NCBI GenBank assembly: GCA_020698575.1
Contig: CM036252.1
Coordinates: 26,179,206-26,243,205 of the forward strand
Source: Bostrychus sinensis
Taxonomy: Eukaryota; Chordata; Actinopteri; Gobiiformes; Eleotridae
Direction: 5' to 3'
Length of the DNA stretch: 64,000 bases
Part shown: positions 1-10,580 of the stretch, one piece after another
How positions within the stretch are numbered: position 1 is the stretch's first letter
Layout: each line of letters begins with the position of its first letter
Program-made: the position numbers and the translations under genes
Notes under the pieces: model-generated
Database searches by the model: none
What the model saw: only the letters and a program-made list of their open reading frames with translations
Told to the model about the DNA's origin: nothing

Positions 1-1
1 A

Positions 2-787
2 CAAGCTTTTACTCTCATTCAGAATCATTTTTATTGTCTAAAATTAGTGTTAAATGCTGAGAAGACAAAATTCATGTTCTCAAACACAAAAACAAAGCCT
101 GACAATCTGACGCTTGTGACTACATTACAGGGATCTCAAATAGAACGGGTCTCTTATTACAGATATCTTGGATTTTTAATAGATGAGTCCCTCTCTTTCA
201 CCTCACATATTCACCAGCTGGTGAAGAGGTTGAAATTAAAGTTGGGTTTTTATTTTAGAATAAAATCTTGCCTTTCTTTTGAAGCCAAAAAGAGGCTAGT
301 TTCTGCCACTTTTCTACCAGTGTTAGATTATGGTGATGTTTTGTACATGCACGCTTCATCTCAGAGCTTACATGCTCTTGATACTGTTCACCATGGAGTG
401 TTGAGGTTCATCACTAACTTAAAATCCCTCACACATCACTGTCTGCTGTATGAAAGAGTTGGCTGGTCCTCTTTGTCCTTGTGCAGACTGAAACACTGGC
501 ATCTCCTTATTTACAAGGCAGTTTTAGGTCTACTTCCACAGTATCTCACAGACTTCATCCAACTGAGATCAGGAGACCATAATCTCAGGTCTCAGAGCTT
601 CTTTTTGTTGTCTGTCCCCAGAGTCAGGACTGAGCTGGGAAAAAAGGCATTCCGATTTGCTGCGCCTTTCTCCTGGAATCAACTACAAGCTGACATAAAA
701 CTGAAAGAACTGGTTTCACTAAATATGTTTAAGAGGCTCTTAAATGTCTGGGAAGAAAAATCCTTGTGCTGCAGATGTTTTACCTGA
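2..787 (+). mobile_element. LINE (L2/CR1-type) reverse transcriptase, C-terminal part
   Basis: The reading frame is open from the window edge to a TGA at 785-787, giving about 261 residues of the C-terminal part of a non-LTR retrotransposon polymerase. The end of the RT domain is recognisable from an LNAEKTKFM segment followed by YRYLGFLIDESLSF and later LPVLDYGDVLYM, all typical of the region after the catalytic palm in L2/CR1-clade elements. The catalytic domain and endonuclease would lie upstream of the window. No stop or frameshift interrupts the visible part, so the insertion looks fairly young. The first in-frame GTG or ATG is not a real start, because the frame is already open. Assignment to L2 rather than another CR1-group clade rests on the 3' tail and is less certain than the LINE call. 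Confidence 0.87.
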
Positions 788-1040
788 CAAACTGATTTTA
801 CAAAATGTTTATATTAGATTATTTATTGTGGGTTTTTATTTATTTTAATGCTTCTTATGTTAATGATTTTAGTATTTTACTGTATGGTTCCAAGGTTCTG
901 AATGTTATGTTGAATGTTGTTTGCTGAAACGTGAAAATGAGCTGCTGTCTTGGCCAGGTCACTCTTGAAAAAGAGATTTGTAATCTCAGTGAGGTTTTCC
1001 TGGTTAAATAAAGGTTAAATAAAATAATAATAAAAAAAAT
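788..1040 (+). mobile_element. 3' UTR and tail of the L2-type LINE
   Basis: Non-coding 3' end of the element in 2-787. Around 966-990 there is a short hairpin (AAGAGATTTGTAATCTC), followed by GGTTAAATAAAGGTTAAATA and an A-rich end. This hairpin plus a short TAAA-type tail repeat is the usual 3' end of fish L2 elements and is thought to be the site the reverse transcriptase recognises. Confidence 0.75.
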
Positions 1041-1841
1041 AGATAGGCTTAATTTATGTTTATTTAATTTTTTTGAGGTGGGTTTCTTTTTCAGGCAACA
1101 TATTTTACAAATCTTTTGTTTTGTTTTCTTTTCTAGAGGACAATATTTGTTTAGATGTTGAACCGCAGGGCTACTGAAGTCGGGTGTTTTTGATTATCTT
1201 TTTTTAAATATTATTATGATTATTATATTTAATGGTTTGTTGCTTTTGTGTATTTACTTAGCAACCACTACAGACAAATGTCCCCCCAAACAGGGCTGCA
1301 GTGAAACCATGGATGTATAATAATGCTGCGTTCATGATACATCGGAATCTTGGAAGTCGGACAGTTTGTGGCCCTGGAGTATTATTGAAGAGATTTTGCA
1401 TAATATCTGCTGTTATAGGAGGCTATTTAACTTTTATAATGTGTAAACTTCGACATAAAAGCTTAGAATCACAGCTGAATGTGCCTCATGTTGTGTGCTC
1501 CTGAGGAGCGCCTCATTAATGCACAGACAGTGGTCATGCCATAGACAGAAAAGTTCTTACAATTCAGTTTAATGCATTTATTTGCAAAATCACGTCCAAC
1601 ACACGCGAAGTGATTTCGGGTGTGATGGTGCGTGATCTGAGCCACAAACTGTCCGACTTCAGTACAGGCGTATTTCCCCTCCTCCTGTTGCGGCCGTGCA
1701 CTCTCGTTCACAATCCAGGCGAGGCGCAGTTCAGTGTAGCTCTGCTACAACCGGAAGTTGTGGTATCCATGGTAACGGGGATAAGGTGACGGTCGCGGTG
1801 TTTGAAGTATCTTTTTATTTTATGCATAAAAGAGTGCAGCA
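1041..1841. other. Intergenic region and spata6l upstream sequence
   Basis: No convincing gene. It holds an AT-rich stretch (1041-1260), a perfect 20-base inverted repeat (1353-1372 and 1641-1660), and a more GC- and CpG-rich part from about 1590 to 1800 that probably contains the spata6l promoter and 5' UTR. Short open frames on both strands here are not supported by any recognisable protein. Confidence 0.6.
1353..1660. repeat. Perfect 20-base inverted repeat with 268-base spacer
   Basis: GAAGTCGGACAGTTTGTGGC at 1353-1372 is repeated exactly, in inverted orientation, at 1641-1660. The flanks of the two arms do not pair further. The left flank (TGCTGCGTTCATGATAC) resembles ends of fish MITEs, so this may be an old palindromic element just upstream of spata6l. 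Confidence 0.6.
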
Positions 1842-4800
1842 ATGCCTCGAAAAGCCTTGAAAGTGGTGGTGGAAATAAAATTTCGAGCGGTAAGATTTAT
1901 GCATTTTCTTTAAACAAAGGCGCCGTCATTTGTGGTTTAATTGTAAAAGACGTCTAAGTCAAGAATAGTAAGTAATTAAGTAGCTAGCTCTAGTAACTTA
2001 GTTAGTCTAGTAACGTTAAGTTAGTTTTTTTTATGGCAGCTAACGTTAGCTACCTCCTAGCTTGTGATATAATGAAGTTACATAATGCAAGAGGCCTTTT
2101 AAGAACGATTTAATTCTATTGGCTTTTGCATTGACCCGATTAGTTAAATAATCAACCTTTACCTGCCACTTCTACAGTAAAATGACTCCTTTGTTTACGT
2201 GGAAGTTGTGAAATCCTACAGTAGATGTGCATGTGCTACTGTGAAAATATGCCAACTATGTCAAATATATTATTATTCATGCAAATGTTGAAAATATCTG
2301 GTAGACTATTTGTGCCAATACTTACAATAGAGTTGTCAGTGCATAAATTATTTTAGTAACTAACTTTTCTTATACCTAAACGCAATTTATTTACGTACTG
2401 AGCTTATAGAAAATAAATGGAATTGCATCTTCAACGCTTTGTCGCCCCCTGCTGTATCATGGTAGTGATGCAATGATGTTGCCCCGTCTGTCAGGTGTCC
2501 TGTCCAGGAGTTCATCTGATGGCTAAAGAGGACATCTACCTCAGTGTGCGCTTTATGGGCCAGTTCCGACAGTCCGAGTGCCTCCCTGCTGTTTTCCCTC
2601 TGCTTTTTCATGAGAAGATGACTTTTGAAAAGGCAAGTTCACATATATAGGACATGTACTTTATAGTTTATGATAAGCTTCATGTTTTCATGCTTTATTC
2701 AGATTTTCAGATATGCAGTTGACCCAGGAGACATTGCAGTGATGCTTGAATGTAAGTCTAAAATTTGTTTTGTACAAAAGTATTTATATAAAGCATGAAT
2801 AAATTTTGATGTTTTACCCTTGAATGTTTTTTGCCCAGATGAGACAGTCAGAATAGAACTGGTGCAACTCATTCCGCCGAGTAAGTAGTGCCAGCAAATT
2901 TGTAAGTACTCAAAATCTATATATTAGTACTGCTAATTTAAACTATTATAAAGTAATTAAAAAGATAGTTGCACACTATTGCAGATATATTAGTACCGGA
3001 ATCCAGGGATAGCATGGTTTATGGGGTACTTTAATATTAAGCCACCTCAAGAGGCATGTCTGCTCAAAGTGAAAGTTTGGAGGAATAAAATGCTTAACAA
3101 TAATGATAGGTGAGGTGTTTTTTATTTGTTTATCTTGAAATTTGAATATCACTGTCAGCATACATACAAGGACAGTTTGGCTAAACTTATCAAGGTTTTA
3201 TGATTGGTCAGACAGTGGTAAGATACTCCATGTCCTGCAGACAAATATGCAGTGCAGTTTTTATCTTTCATTTCATAAACAACATTGTTATGGCTAAGGT
3301 GTACACTTCTTAGTAAGATGTTTTTATACCCAACATGCATGATCTTAATAAAAAACATTTTGCTTTATTTCTGTTTTGTACAATGTTTGATAATGTAATT
3401 AATGATTTTAAGTCAAATGTCAGCATATATGTTTCTCCTGACAGTGGGCGATACTTTGTCTTACTATGAAAATGATGCTCGGCGATTCCTCTTCCCAGAA
3501 CCCAAACTAGTTCCTCCATTTTCTGGAACAGAGCAAGAGGTTCTGATGACGCGTGCACCATATTTTCCTGTGAGTCTATGAACATTCAGTTTTGGATTTA
3601 AATGTTCTAATTAATGCATGAAAAAGCAGTTAGTCGATGAAAGTCGTAGTAAATAATTAAGTATAATGACATTTTTCTTGAAGGGTATCTGTCCAAGACT
3701 GGAATTCTCCACAACAACAACCATCTTTGAGTGTCAAGCAAATGAAGAGATTACTGAGTACCCCAATGTATCTATGGTAAAAACTGGATTATTGTCAGTA
3801 GCAACCAACATCTTTTGCAATTTTACAATGATCCATTGTAGTCTTTTTTTTACTTTCCACTTTTGTTTTTCAGAGGCCACTGATGAAGAGGCAGAAATGC
3901 TCCAGCCAGGCCAAGAATTCTTCTTCACAGAGAAGATCTCACAGTCTGGTGAGGAGGAGGAGTGGAAGAGGGAACAGGGGCATCTCCAGATCCCGCTCCA
4001 TGTCCCCTCTGAGGGTCAGCAACAACCAGCGCCTGGCCCATCTCAGCCTGGACTCAGAAGACCAGGACCCAGCCAGCAGCCCACAGCCTGTAAGCACCAC
4101 ATCACACCAGCAGGTGGAGACATAGGGCAATCATTTGCACAAGACATGCTGTCATTGCAATCTGTTATTTCTAAATCCCTAACCTCAAACTACAGTAAAG
4201 AATAAGGAAAACAGGATATGCAATATCTGTGTTCAATACCAGGGGCAGAGTGGTTAGTGCTCTTGGGTTGTGGGTTTGATCCTCAGCCCGGCCGACATGC
4301 ATGTGATAGACTCCAGTACCCACGACCCCAGACAGGATAAAACAGAAGAAGATGAATGAATGTTCATCACAACATTAATGCTTTGCCATATTAGGCACCA
4401 AAATAGCAGAGATTGTTGTGACTACAAAGTATCTTCTAAAACTATTTACGGCCACTTACCCAATCTGTCTGCTGGCTATTTGACAGGGAAGTTTGTATAG
4501 GGCCTTGAACCTGTCTTGAACTGTCTAAGTAGTTAGCTAATGTGCAAAGAGACACTCAAGATCAAGATCACTCAAGATCCTTTTTTTTAAGGTTTCCAAA
4601 AAGTCCCAGTAATAATGAAGAATCATGAAAGTTTTATGTAAAAAAAACAAACAAACGGTAATTATTTTCTATTTACCAAGTTTGTGGAATTTTCACATTT
4701 GATCCATTAAGAAAACTTTACATTTGTGCCCCACGCCATCAGCTCTATTCATCTTTTTCTGGCTTTCACGGCATTGCATTGAGGCTGCATTGACGCTAAA

Positions 4801-7098
4801 ATAAAATATTTTACATGGGAAAAGGAATAATAAGGGAGTACCTCGCAGCTAGAGTGGTTTATCTACTGACCATAGATTGCCAAAATGATCAAATAAAGCC
4901 TCTAGTACTGAATGTCTTTTCTGAATTCCTGCTTTCATATGTTCATACAAGTACAGTTACACACCGACTTGAAAACCTGCTCACTGTGCTCTTTTCTATG
5001 TCTCTAGATGCCGTCCACAAGGCCAGGTGCCAGATCTGCTTCGCCCCATCAATCCTCAACGTTTACCAGTCCCGCTGTGAGCAGGTCGCCTTCCACAGGT
5101 GAACACAATACAGCTAAAACTCCTTTTATCATCTTCTTAACCTTTATGCCTGACAAAAACATACTAACCTAACCACCCGCTCAACCTTAGAATGTTTGAT
5201 AATGAAGCCTCACTTGTCTGGAGCTATGAAGTTTAAAATATTGGTTCATTTTACACCATTTTAATTTTTTCAAGATTTATATTGTAGACTTCTTTTAACT
5301 CAATATGAACTATAGAACACTCATGTCTCTCTGACATTGACCTTATTTGATCTCTGGTATCTCTGCCATAAACCCAACACGGTGACAAAATGTTCAGCAG
5401 ATGTGCGTCTAAGCAAATGGGTGATGTCACATTTTATTCCTCCACTCCTTTTTACTGGCATCACGCTGTTTTTACAATTCCAAAGAACAGCCGCAAATCA
5501 GCTTATAAAGCCGACCTAATTATTATACTACTCTGTGTACATGACCTGATTTATGGTAACAAGGTGTGTGAAGGCAAAATTACAGCTGTAAGGTCTTCTT
5601 GTTTTGTCTTTTAGTGAGATTTGCATCACCAGAACGAAGGCCATCCTTATCTAATGGTCTGGTAGGTTACATTTTCTTTGTTACCCAGTTTGTTGCACAA
5701 GAGTATTTTTGGAATAAGAATTAATTTAGCTTTAAGACCAAGATTAAGCTACATTAGTGTCAGTCTCATTTCTGGCTACATCCACACTAATGCATTTTTG
5801 TTTGAATTTTGCCATTTAAAACCACTTTTGTCTTCATGGTTATCATTGATTCTACAGGGGCACCAGTCAACCAGTTTTCAAAAAGCCTTTTCTTTGTCAG
5901 CTCTATATTACTGGCAGTTCATAAAATGTTGAAATAGTGTACAGACCCCATGCAAACAAATGCCTTTCAAATAAAAAAAAAACATATTGATGTGGACATA
6001 TGTTATATTTATGAGGTACCCAACAAAATATGTGCAATATTTTCTGAAAACTGTAAAGATTTGTTGCCAAACTTTACTCCAACTTAATTTGCAGTACTTG
6101 TTATATCTGGAAAAACGTTCAGAATTATTTTTTTAAGGTTTTAAGGATTTTTTTTTTTTTTGGCAGGTTGAGGAGACAGCCAACGGGGACCTCCATTTTT
6201 CAGATCTACAAGATTCTCTCCAAAGCGCTGACCTTTCACAACTTGGTCATTCCTATAAGGAAGATGCTACACCCAGAAGGTATTTTTTCAAACTTAAAAT
6301 GGATTGAAATTTTACCTCCAATATTTCTAGTTTTCACAGTGAACCTAATTTATTATTGTAGGCCTCAGATGTCTGATGTTTAAACTGAACTATGTAGAGC
6401 AGTGGTTCTCTAACTGTGATGGGGTCCCACTGTTGGTACATGGGTTTGTTCTGTTTGCACTCAGAAGTTTTTTGCTGTTCAAGCCCAATTGAGTTGAACT
6501 TAGAGCCAGTTTAATTCTTGGTTTAGTCCTTGATTTGTTCTGGTTTAGTTTTAGTTTATATCCAGTTTAGTCCTGGTCTTGTCCTGGTTTAGTTTTGGTT
6601 TAGACCTGGTTCAGTACTGGTTCATATCTGGTTTAGTGCTGGTTTTGTCCTGTTTCAGAACTGGTTAAGTCCTTAGGTCCCTGTTTTGTTCTTATTTACC
6701 AATTAGTTACAAGTTCTTACAGACTGTTCTACGTTCTGAGGACACTGTGTTACATGGGAGTGAATTTTCAAAATGTCTTAAGTCTAGAAAGTACAGAAGC
6801 AATGATTTATACTGAATGAAGTTGCAACTATTTAGCTTTTTTGATTGTGCAGGTCGAGTTCTCACAGAATGTGGGAGGAGGTCCATGAGAGAGTACGAGG
6901 TCTTCTCACAACTCCCAAAGCTGTAAGACGACTTGCATATGTAAGTAAATGCTAACACAAGTCTTTTGTATATTTTCTGAAGATGTGATAGTGTTTTGCT
7001 TGTTTCATTGATTTTTGCTGCTCTTTCAGGGAGCCACAAACTCAGAGGTTGATGCAGTTTTAGCCCGGAGATCCATCTCCCCTGGTCCACCATTATAA
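1842..7098 (+). CDS. spata6l: Spermatogenesis-associated protein 6-like (12 coding exons)
   Basis: Coding exons: 1842-1889, 2495-2632, 2703-2751, 2839-2880, 3445-3569, 3684-3776, 3874-4089, 5008-5098, 5615-5661, 6167-6279, 6853-6940, 7030-7098; total 1119 bases, 372 residues. All junctions keep frame. Intron 2 has a GC donor (AAG/GCAAGT); the rest are GT-AG. Residues 1-165 form the conserved SPATA6 N-terminal domain: SCPGVHLMAKEDIYLSV, FRYAVDPGDI, RRFLFPEPKL and RLEFSTTTTIFEC are visible. They fit SPATA6L better than SPATA6. Exon 7 is rich in Ser and Arg, ending in a conserved QRLAHLSLD. Exon 11 has WEEVHERVRGLL, like the SPATA6 C-terminal helix. SPATA6 is needed for the sperm neck; the role of the L paralogue is less clear. 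Adjacent convergent slc1a1, as in human 9p24, supports the call. No transmembrane segment or signal peptide is seen. Confidence 0.93.
2633..2702 (+). other. spata6l: GC-AG intron of spata6l
   Basis: The exon 2 end reads GAA AAG followed by GCAAGT, and the next exon begins after TTATTCAG. No GT donor nearby keeps the conserved MTFEK/IFRYAVDPGD junction in frame, so the intron uses the rare GC donor class. The intron is only 70 bases long. Confidence 0.85.
4242..4362 (+). mobile_element. tRNA-derived SINE-like element, internally deleted
   Basis: Lies in spata6l intron 7. The start (GGGCAGAGTGGTTAGTGC) resembles a tRNA A box region, and GGTTTGATCC is a B box. The end carries CCCCAGACAGGATAA and a GATGAATGAATG tail seen in widespread fish SINE-like repeats. 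The middle of the usual element is missing. Confidence 0.6.
6440..6700 (+). repeat. Degenerate minisatellite based on CTGGTTTAG
   Basis: In spata6l intron 10, units such as TCCTGGTTTAGTTTTGGTTT, ACCTGGTTCAGTACTGGTTC and ATCTGGTTTAGTGCTGGTT recur at about 10-12 base spacing. Units are diverged, so the array is old. No reading frame is kept. Confidence 0.7.
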
Positions 7099-7528
7099 CA
7101 CAGGCCCCCTTTTGATTAGGTACAATGAGACATAATTGCATTATGATGAATGATATGAATAATAAGGAGCTTTTATTAGATGTCTTGAGCTACTGCCAAC
7201 ACAATGTCAGTTGCATTAGTTTTTGTGAAGACTACGAGACAAAAATCATACTAGTTGAAACTGGACTCCTTATTTGATTTTTTTTTCAGTAGCATTAATT
7301 GTATACACCTACTTGTCAACCACTGTCTGATTAATACATGTGCATTATAGTGTAATGAACTTTCATTTTTGTGTATATGTGTGCAGTTCAGAAGTCATCA
7401 TCAACCAAGAGGTCTTCAGATGAACTCTGTTGGTGTGTTATCAAAACAAGTGGTATATCATGGTGTAGTTAAGTGATCAATGCAGTGGTTTTATAAATGT
7501 CTGTCAAGATATCATACATGATGTTTTA

Positions 7529-7534
7529 AATAAA
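7529..7534 (+). terminator. spata6l: Candidate poly(A) signal of spata6l
   Basis: AATAAA 431 bases after the spata6l stop, in an AT-rich context with a T-rich stretch directly downstream. It is the first canonical signal I see after the stop; actual usage is not known. Confidence 0.55.
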
Positions 7535-10500
7535 GATTTTTGTTTCAGAATTCAACTCATGTTGGATATGTGGATTTGAGTATTGTAGATAGTGTCACTG
7601 TTGAGCTGACATTGTAAAGTCCTTTGCTAAATCACCCAAAAAGTCATTAAAAGTAAATTGTGTCTTTGGCGAGGTGGCTCCGTGCAAACTGCTGCCATAT
7701 ATCAGACAAATAGCTGCTCTCTATGTCTGTGAGGCATTAGGCCCTGGCTCCGTTAGGAACATTATGATGTATTGAAGAGTAGAAATAGAAAGACGTTTTT
7801 GGAGTCTGGAAATGCAGTGACAATATAAAACTGTAATTATCATGTAGAAGATAAAAATAATTTTGAAAAAGTCATTAAATGGTATATTATTAATTATTTA
7901 TAACCAAGATAGATATCCAAGGGAAAAGTGACATTATCAAAAATAATAATAACCTGGCTCTAGACTCATGCAATTTGAAAGACTTATATCCAATCAGAGA
8001 AACAAAGTATTGCATAAAGCCCACCTCATTTTAGATAAACAGTTATGATTGGTCAAGTAGGATTGATTTTGGTAGAAAGAGTGAATGGTTTCCAGACCAT
8101 CTTCACTTTGATAAGAAGCGCTAGATGTCTTGGTCTGTTCTCTTAATATTTTGTACATGACTTTATAAAAAAAAAAAAAAAAAATTCAGTTTGTCTTTGA
8201 CACAAAATTGCCTACACTGCCCCTAAAAACAAAATTGTACTACCAACATCAGACAATGAATGGACAGTCCTTTATTAGGTTGCAGTTACACATATTGTTA
8301 CGGGCTGTACAGAGTATGGGTTCAAGCCATTTAAGTGTGCTTTTGACATGTGGTTACAACCTGTCACATATCGACATGTTAACTAGTAGTCAATATAGAA
8401 ATATAAACAAGCTTATTTAACCATGTTCCATTCCAAAACATGGAAGTACAAAGAAAACAAATTGGCACGGAAAATTAAATGCTGTACATTTAGATCATGG
8501 AAACTAAAAATACATCTGCTTTGCTCCTTTGCAAGGATTTGGCAACTTTATATTCTTGGTATGATTATTGTTAGCTTCACAAAGCAGAAAGAATCAGGCA
8601 CAGGTTGACCTATTCAAAAGTACTACAGTAAAATGCTAAAGTTGGAGCGTAATAAAAGTAAACATGAAAACAATAGGTTTTCCAGTATTAATAAGACCTC
8701 AGTCACAATCGTATATGTGAAAAGTATACAGCCGCAACTCTCATTTGGACAGACAAACATATTGACATAAAAGCTTGTTGTTTTTCAAATGCTTCAAATC
8801 CCAGGTTCAACTAGGCCAAAGTAAGTGCAAACTATTATGACAACAGTCCAGTAAGCGTGACAAGGCGTGTTGGTAGGCTTCCTCAGAGAAATAAACCAAA
8901 TAATGCTGAGATTACTGTTTACTGAAAAGAAAAATCTAAACTTTTGCCTGTTATAGTATTTTTAATATTTTACAACAGGCTCCCATAATACTACGGTGTA
9001 ACTCTTGACACAGAAGTGTCAACCACTGCTAAGCCACTGTTATATTGCGTCAGTCAAAAATCATTTCTTTAGATATTGTAGATACTGTCTTCTGATGTTG
9101 AGGTGTGTTATTTTGTTATCCTTCAGTAATGTTTCAATATTTTGAGTCTCAATGAGTACTTCAACCAAAGAGGTTGTTTTGTTTGTTTGTTACTTTATGT
9201 ATTTCAAAAGGTAAACAACTCTAAAAAGTGTTTTTTCAGGAAAGGTCAGTAATTGACCAAAGTAGAAATTATTAGTTTTAGGTATGATGCAGATTTGTAC
9301 CATTGTAAAATAGGGCCAAGGACACTAACTGCAGCCACAAGAGACCTGTGAAGGAACAAATTGGGTTAGGTTTAGTTGGTTATTTACTATTGAGAGATTA
9401 AAGGCTTTTGTGTCTCAGTAAATACATCAATTACCACTATGGCATCTTTTCCATTATGAGATATGGTGAATGCCTTGGCTGAGGTCTGCCTCTAGTGAGC
9501 CATTTTGTTTCCTTTTTGTTTGTGACTGGAAACATGACCCAGCAACCCAGCCTTGTGATTCTTCCTACAATTTCATAAACACTGATAGTTCAAAAGTTGT
9601 TGGGTATTCATAATTATATTCATAGCATTATTCAAAACAAACCCTTAATTACCTTTAGGGTTTAGCTTATAAGACATTATAAGACATAATTACCACAATA
9701 GAGACATAATATTCTCATACTGTAAATGTCTTGTCAGTTATGCTGCACGTACAGTAAATGCTTGTAAGAGGCTGCCATGCAACTGGGCTAGCAGTAGTTT
9801 AAGAGCATCTATGCTACACCACGCTAAATACAGTAGCAGCAATGCACTTGAAATGACAATTATCTCATCATAGACATTAACAGACATTTACAAAAGGTAC
9901 TTCTCTGCCTATGCACAGTACATCCAGGGATGTGATTTGGCTTGGTTAAAAATGTCCTTTTCACAGTGTACAATGACTTCACTACCTTTCATTGTAGTCT
10001 TTGTAAGGTCTCCATAAAAGACAATGCAGTTAGCAGTCCTTATTGCTTCATGCAAATCAGTGAAAAAGCTTAAATATAAAGAAAGCTGTACAAGCAGTGC
10101 ATTATGGGACATTAACAACAGCCAGATGAAAAAGATTATATAATTCATAAAGATTATCTAATAGAGTGTAAAATATTGAATATGATCATAAATATATTTG
10201 CAAACTATTTACAGATACTTACAAATCAAAATAATGCAAACACAAGCAGCCGGTAAATGTTTCTGCATTTTGGAACACTTGTGAAACAGACTTTTTCTTC
10301 ATCTTGGTACACTTTAGGAAGAAGGAAGCACTTCATCTAGTCTTGGTTGTCAGTCTAACATGTACGGTGGTTATTTTAGCTTCATGGAGGCTTCTATTGC
10401 TGATGTTGGCGGTCATGTCTGCGTATGCTACATCACTGACAATAAATCAGAGTGGATGCAGTTAGCATTCTACAATAGAGAGTCCACTCCTTTTTTTTAT

Positions 10501-10580
10501 TGTCAGTGGTGCAGATACATAATATAGGTTTGCTTCTAAAGAAATATGGCACTTTCTTGCTTGTCTGAGCCAGCCAGAGT
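7535..10580. other. Convergent intergenic region and slc1a1 3' UTR
   Basis: No protein-coding gene is recognisable. The part next to 10580 is slc1a1 3' UTR (minus strand). Candidate minus-strand poly(A) signals, seen as TTTATT on the plus strand, are at 10496-10501 and 8271-8276; the second would give a 2.3 kb UTR. A poly(A) run lies at about 8167-8183. A fragment at 9437-9500 (CATTATGAGATATGGTGAAT) belongs to a SINE-like family found elsewhere in the window. Confidence 0.5.

Noticed and set aside
3666..4205. A 179-codon open frame joining spata6l exons 6 and 7 through the intron
   Set aside because: It reads through a GT-AG intron and then uses exon 7 in the wrong frame; the spliced frame gives the conserved Ser/Arg-rich segment ending QRLAHLSLD.
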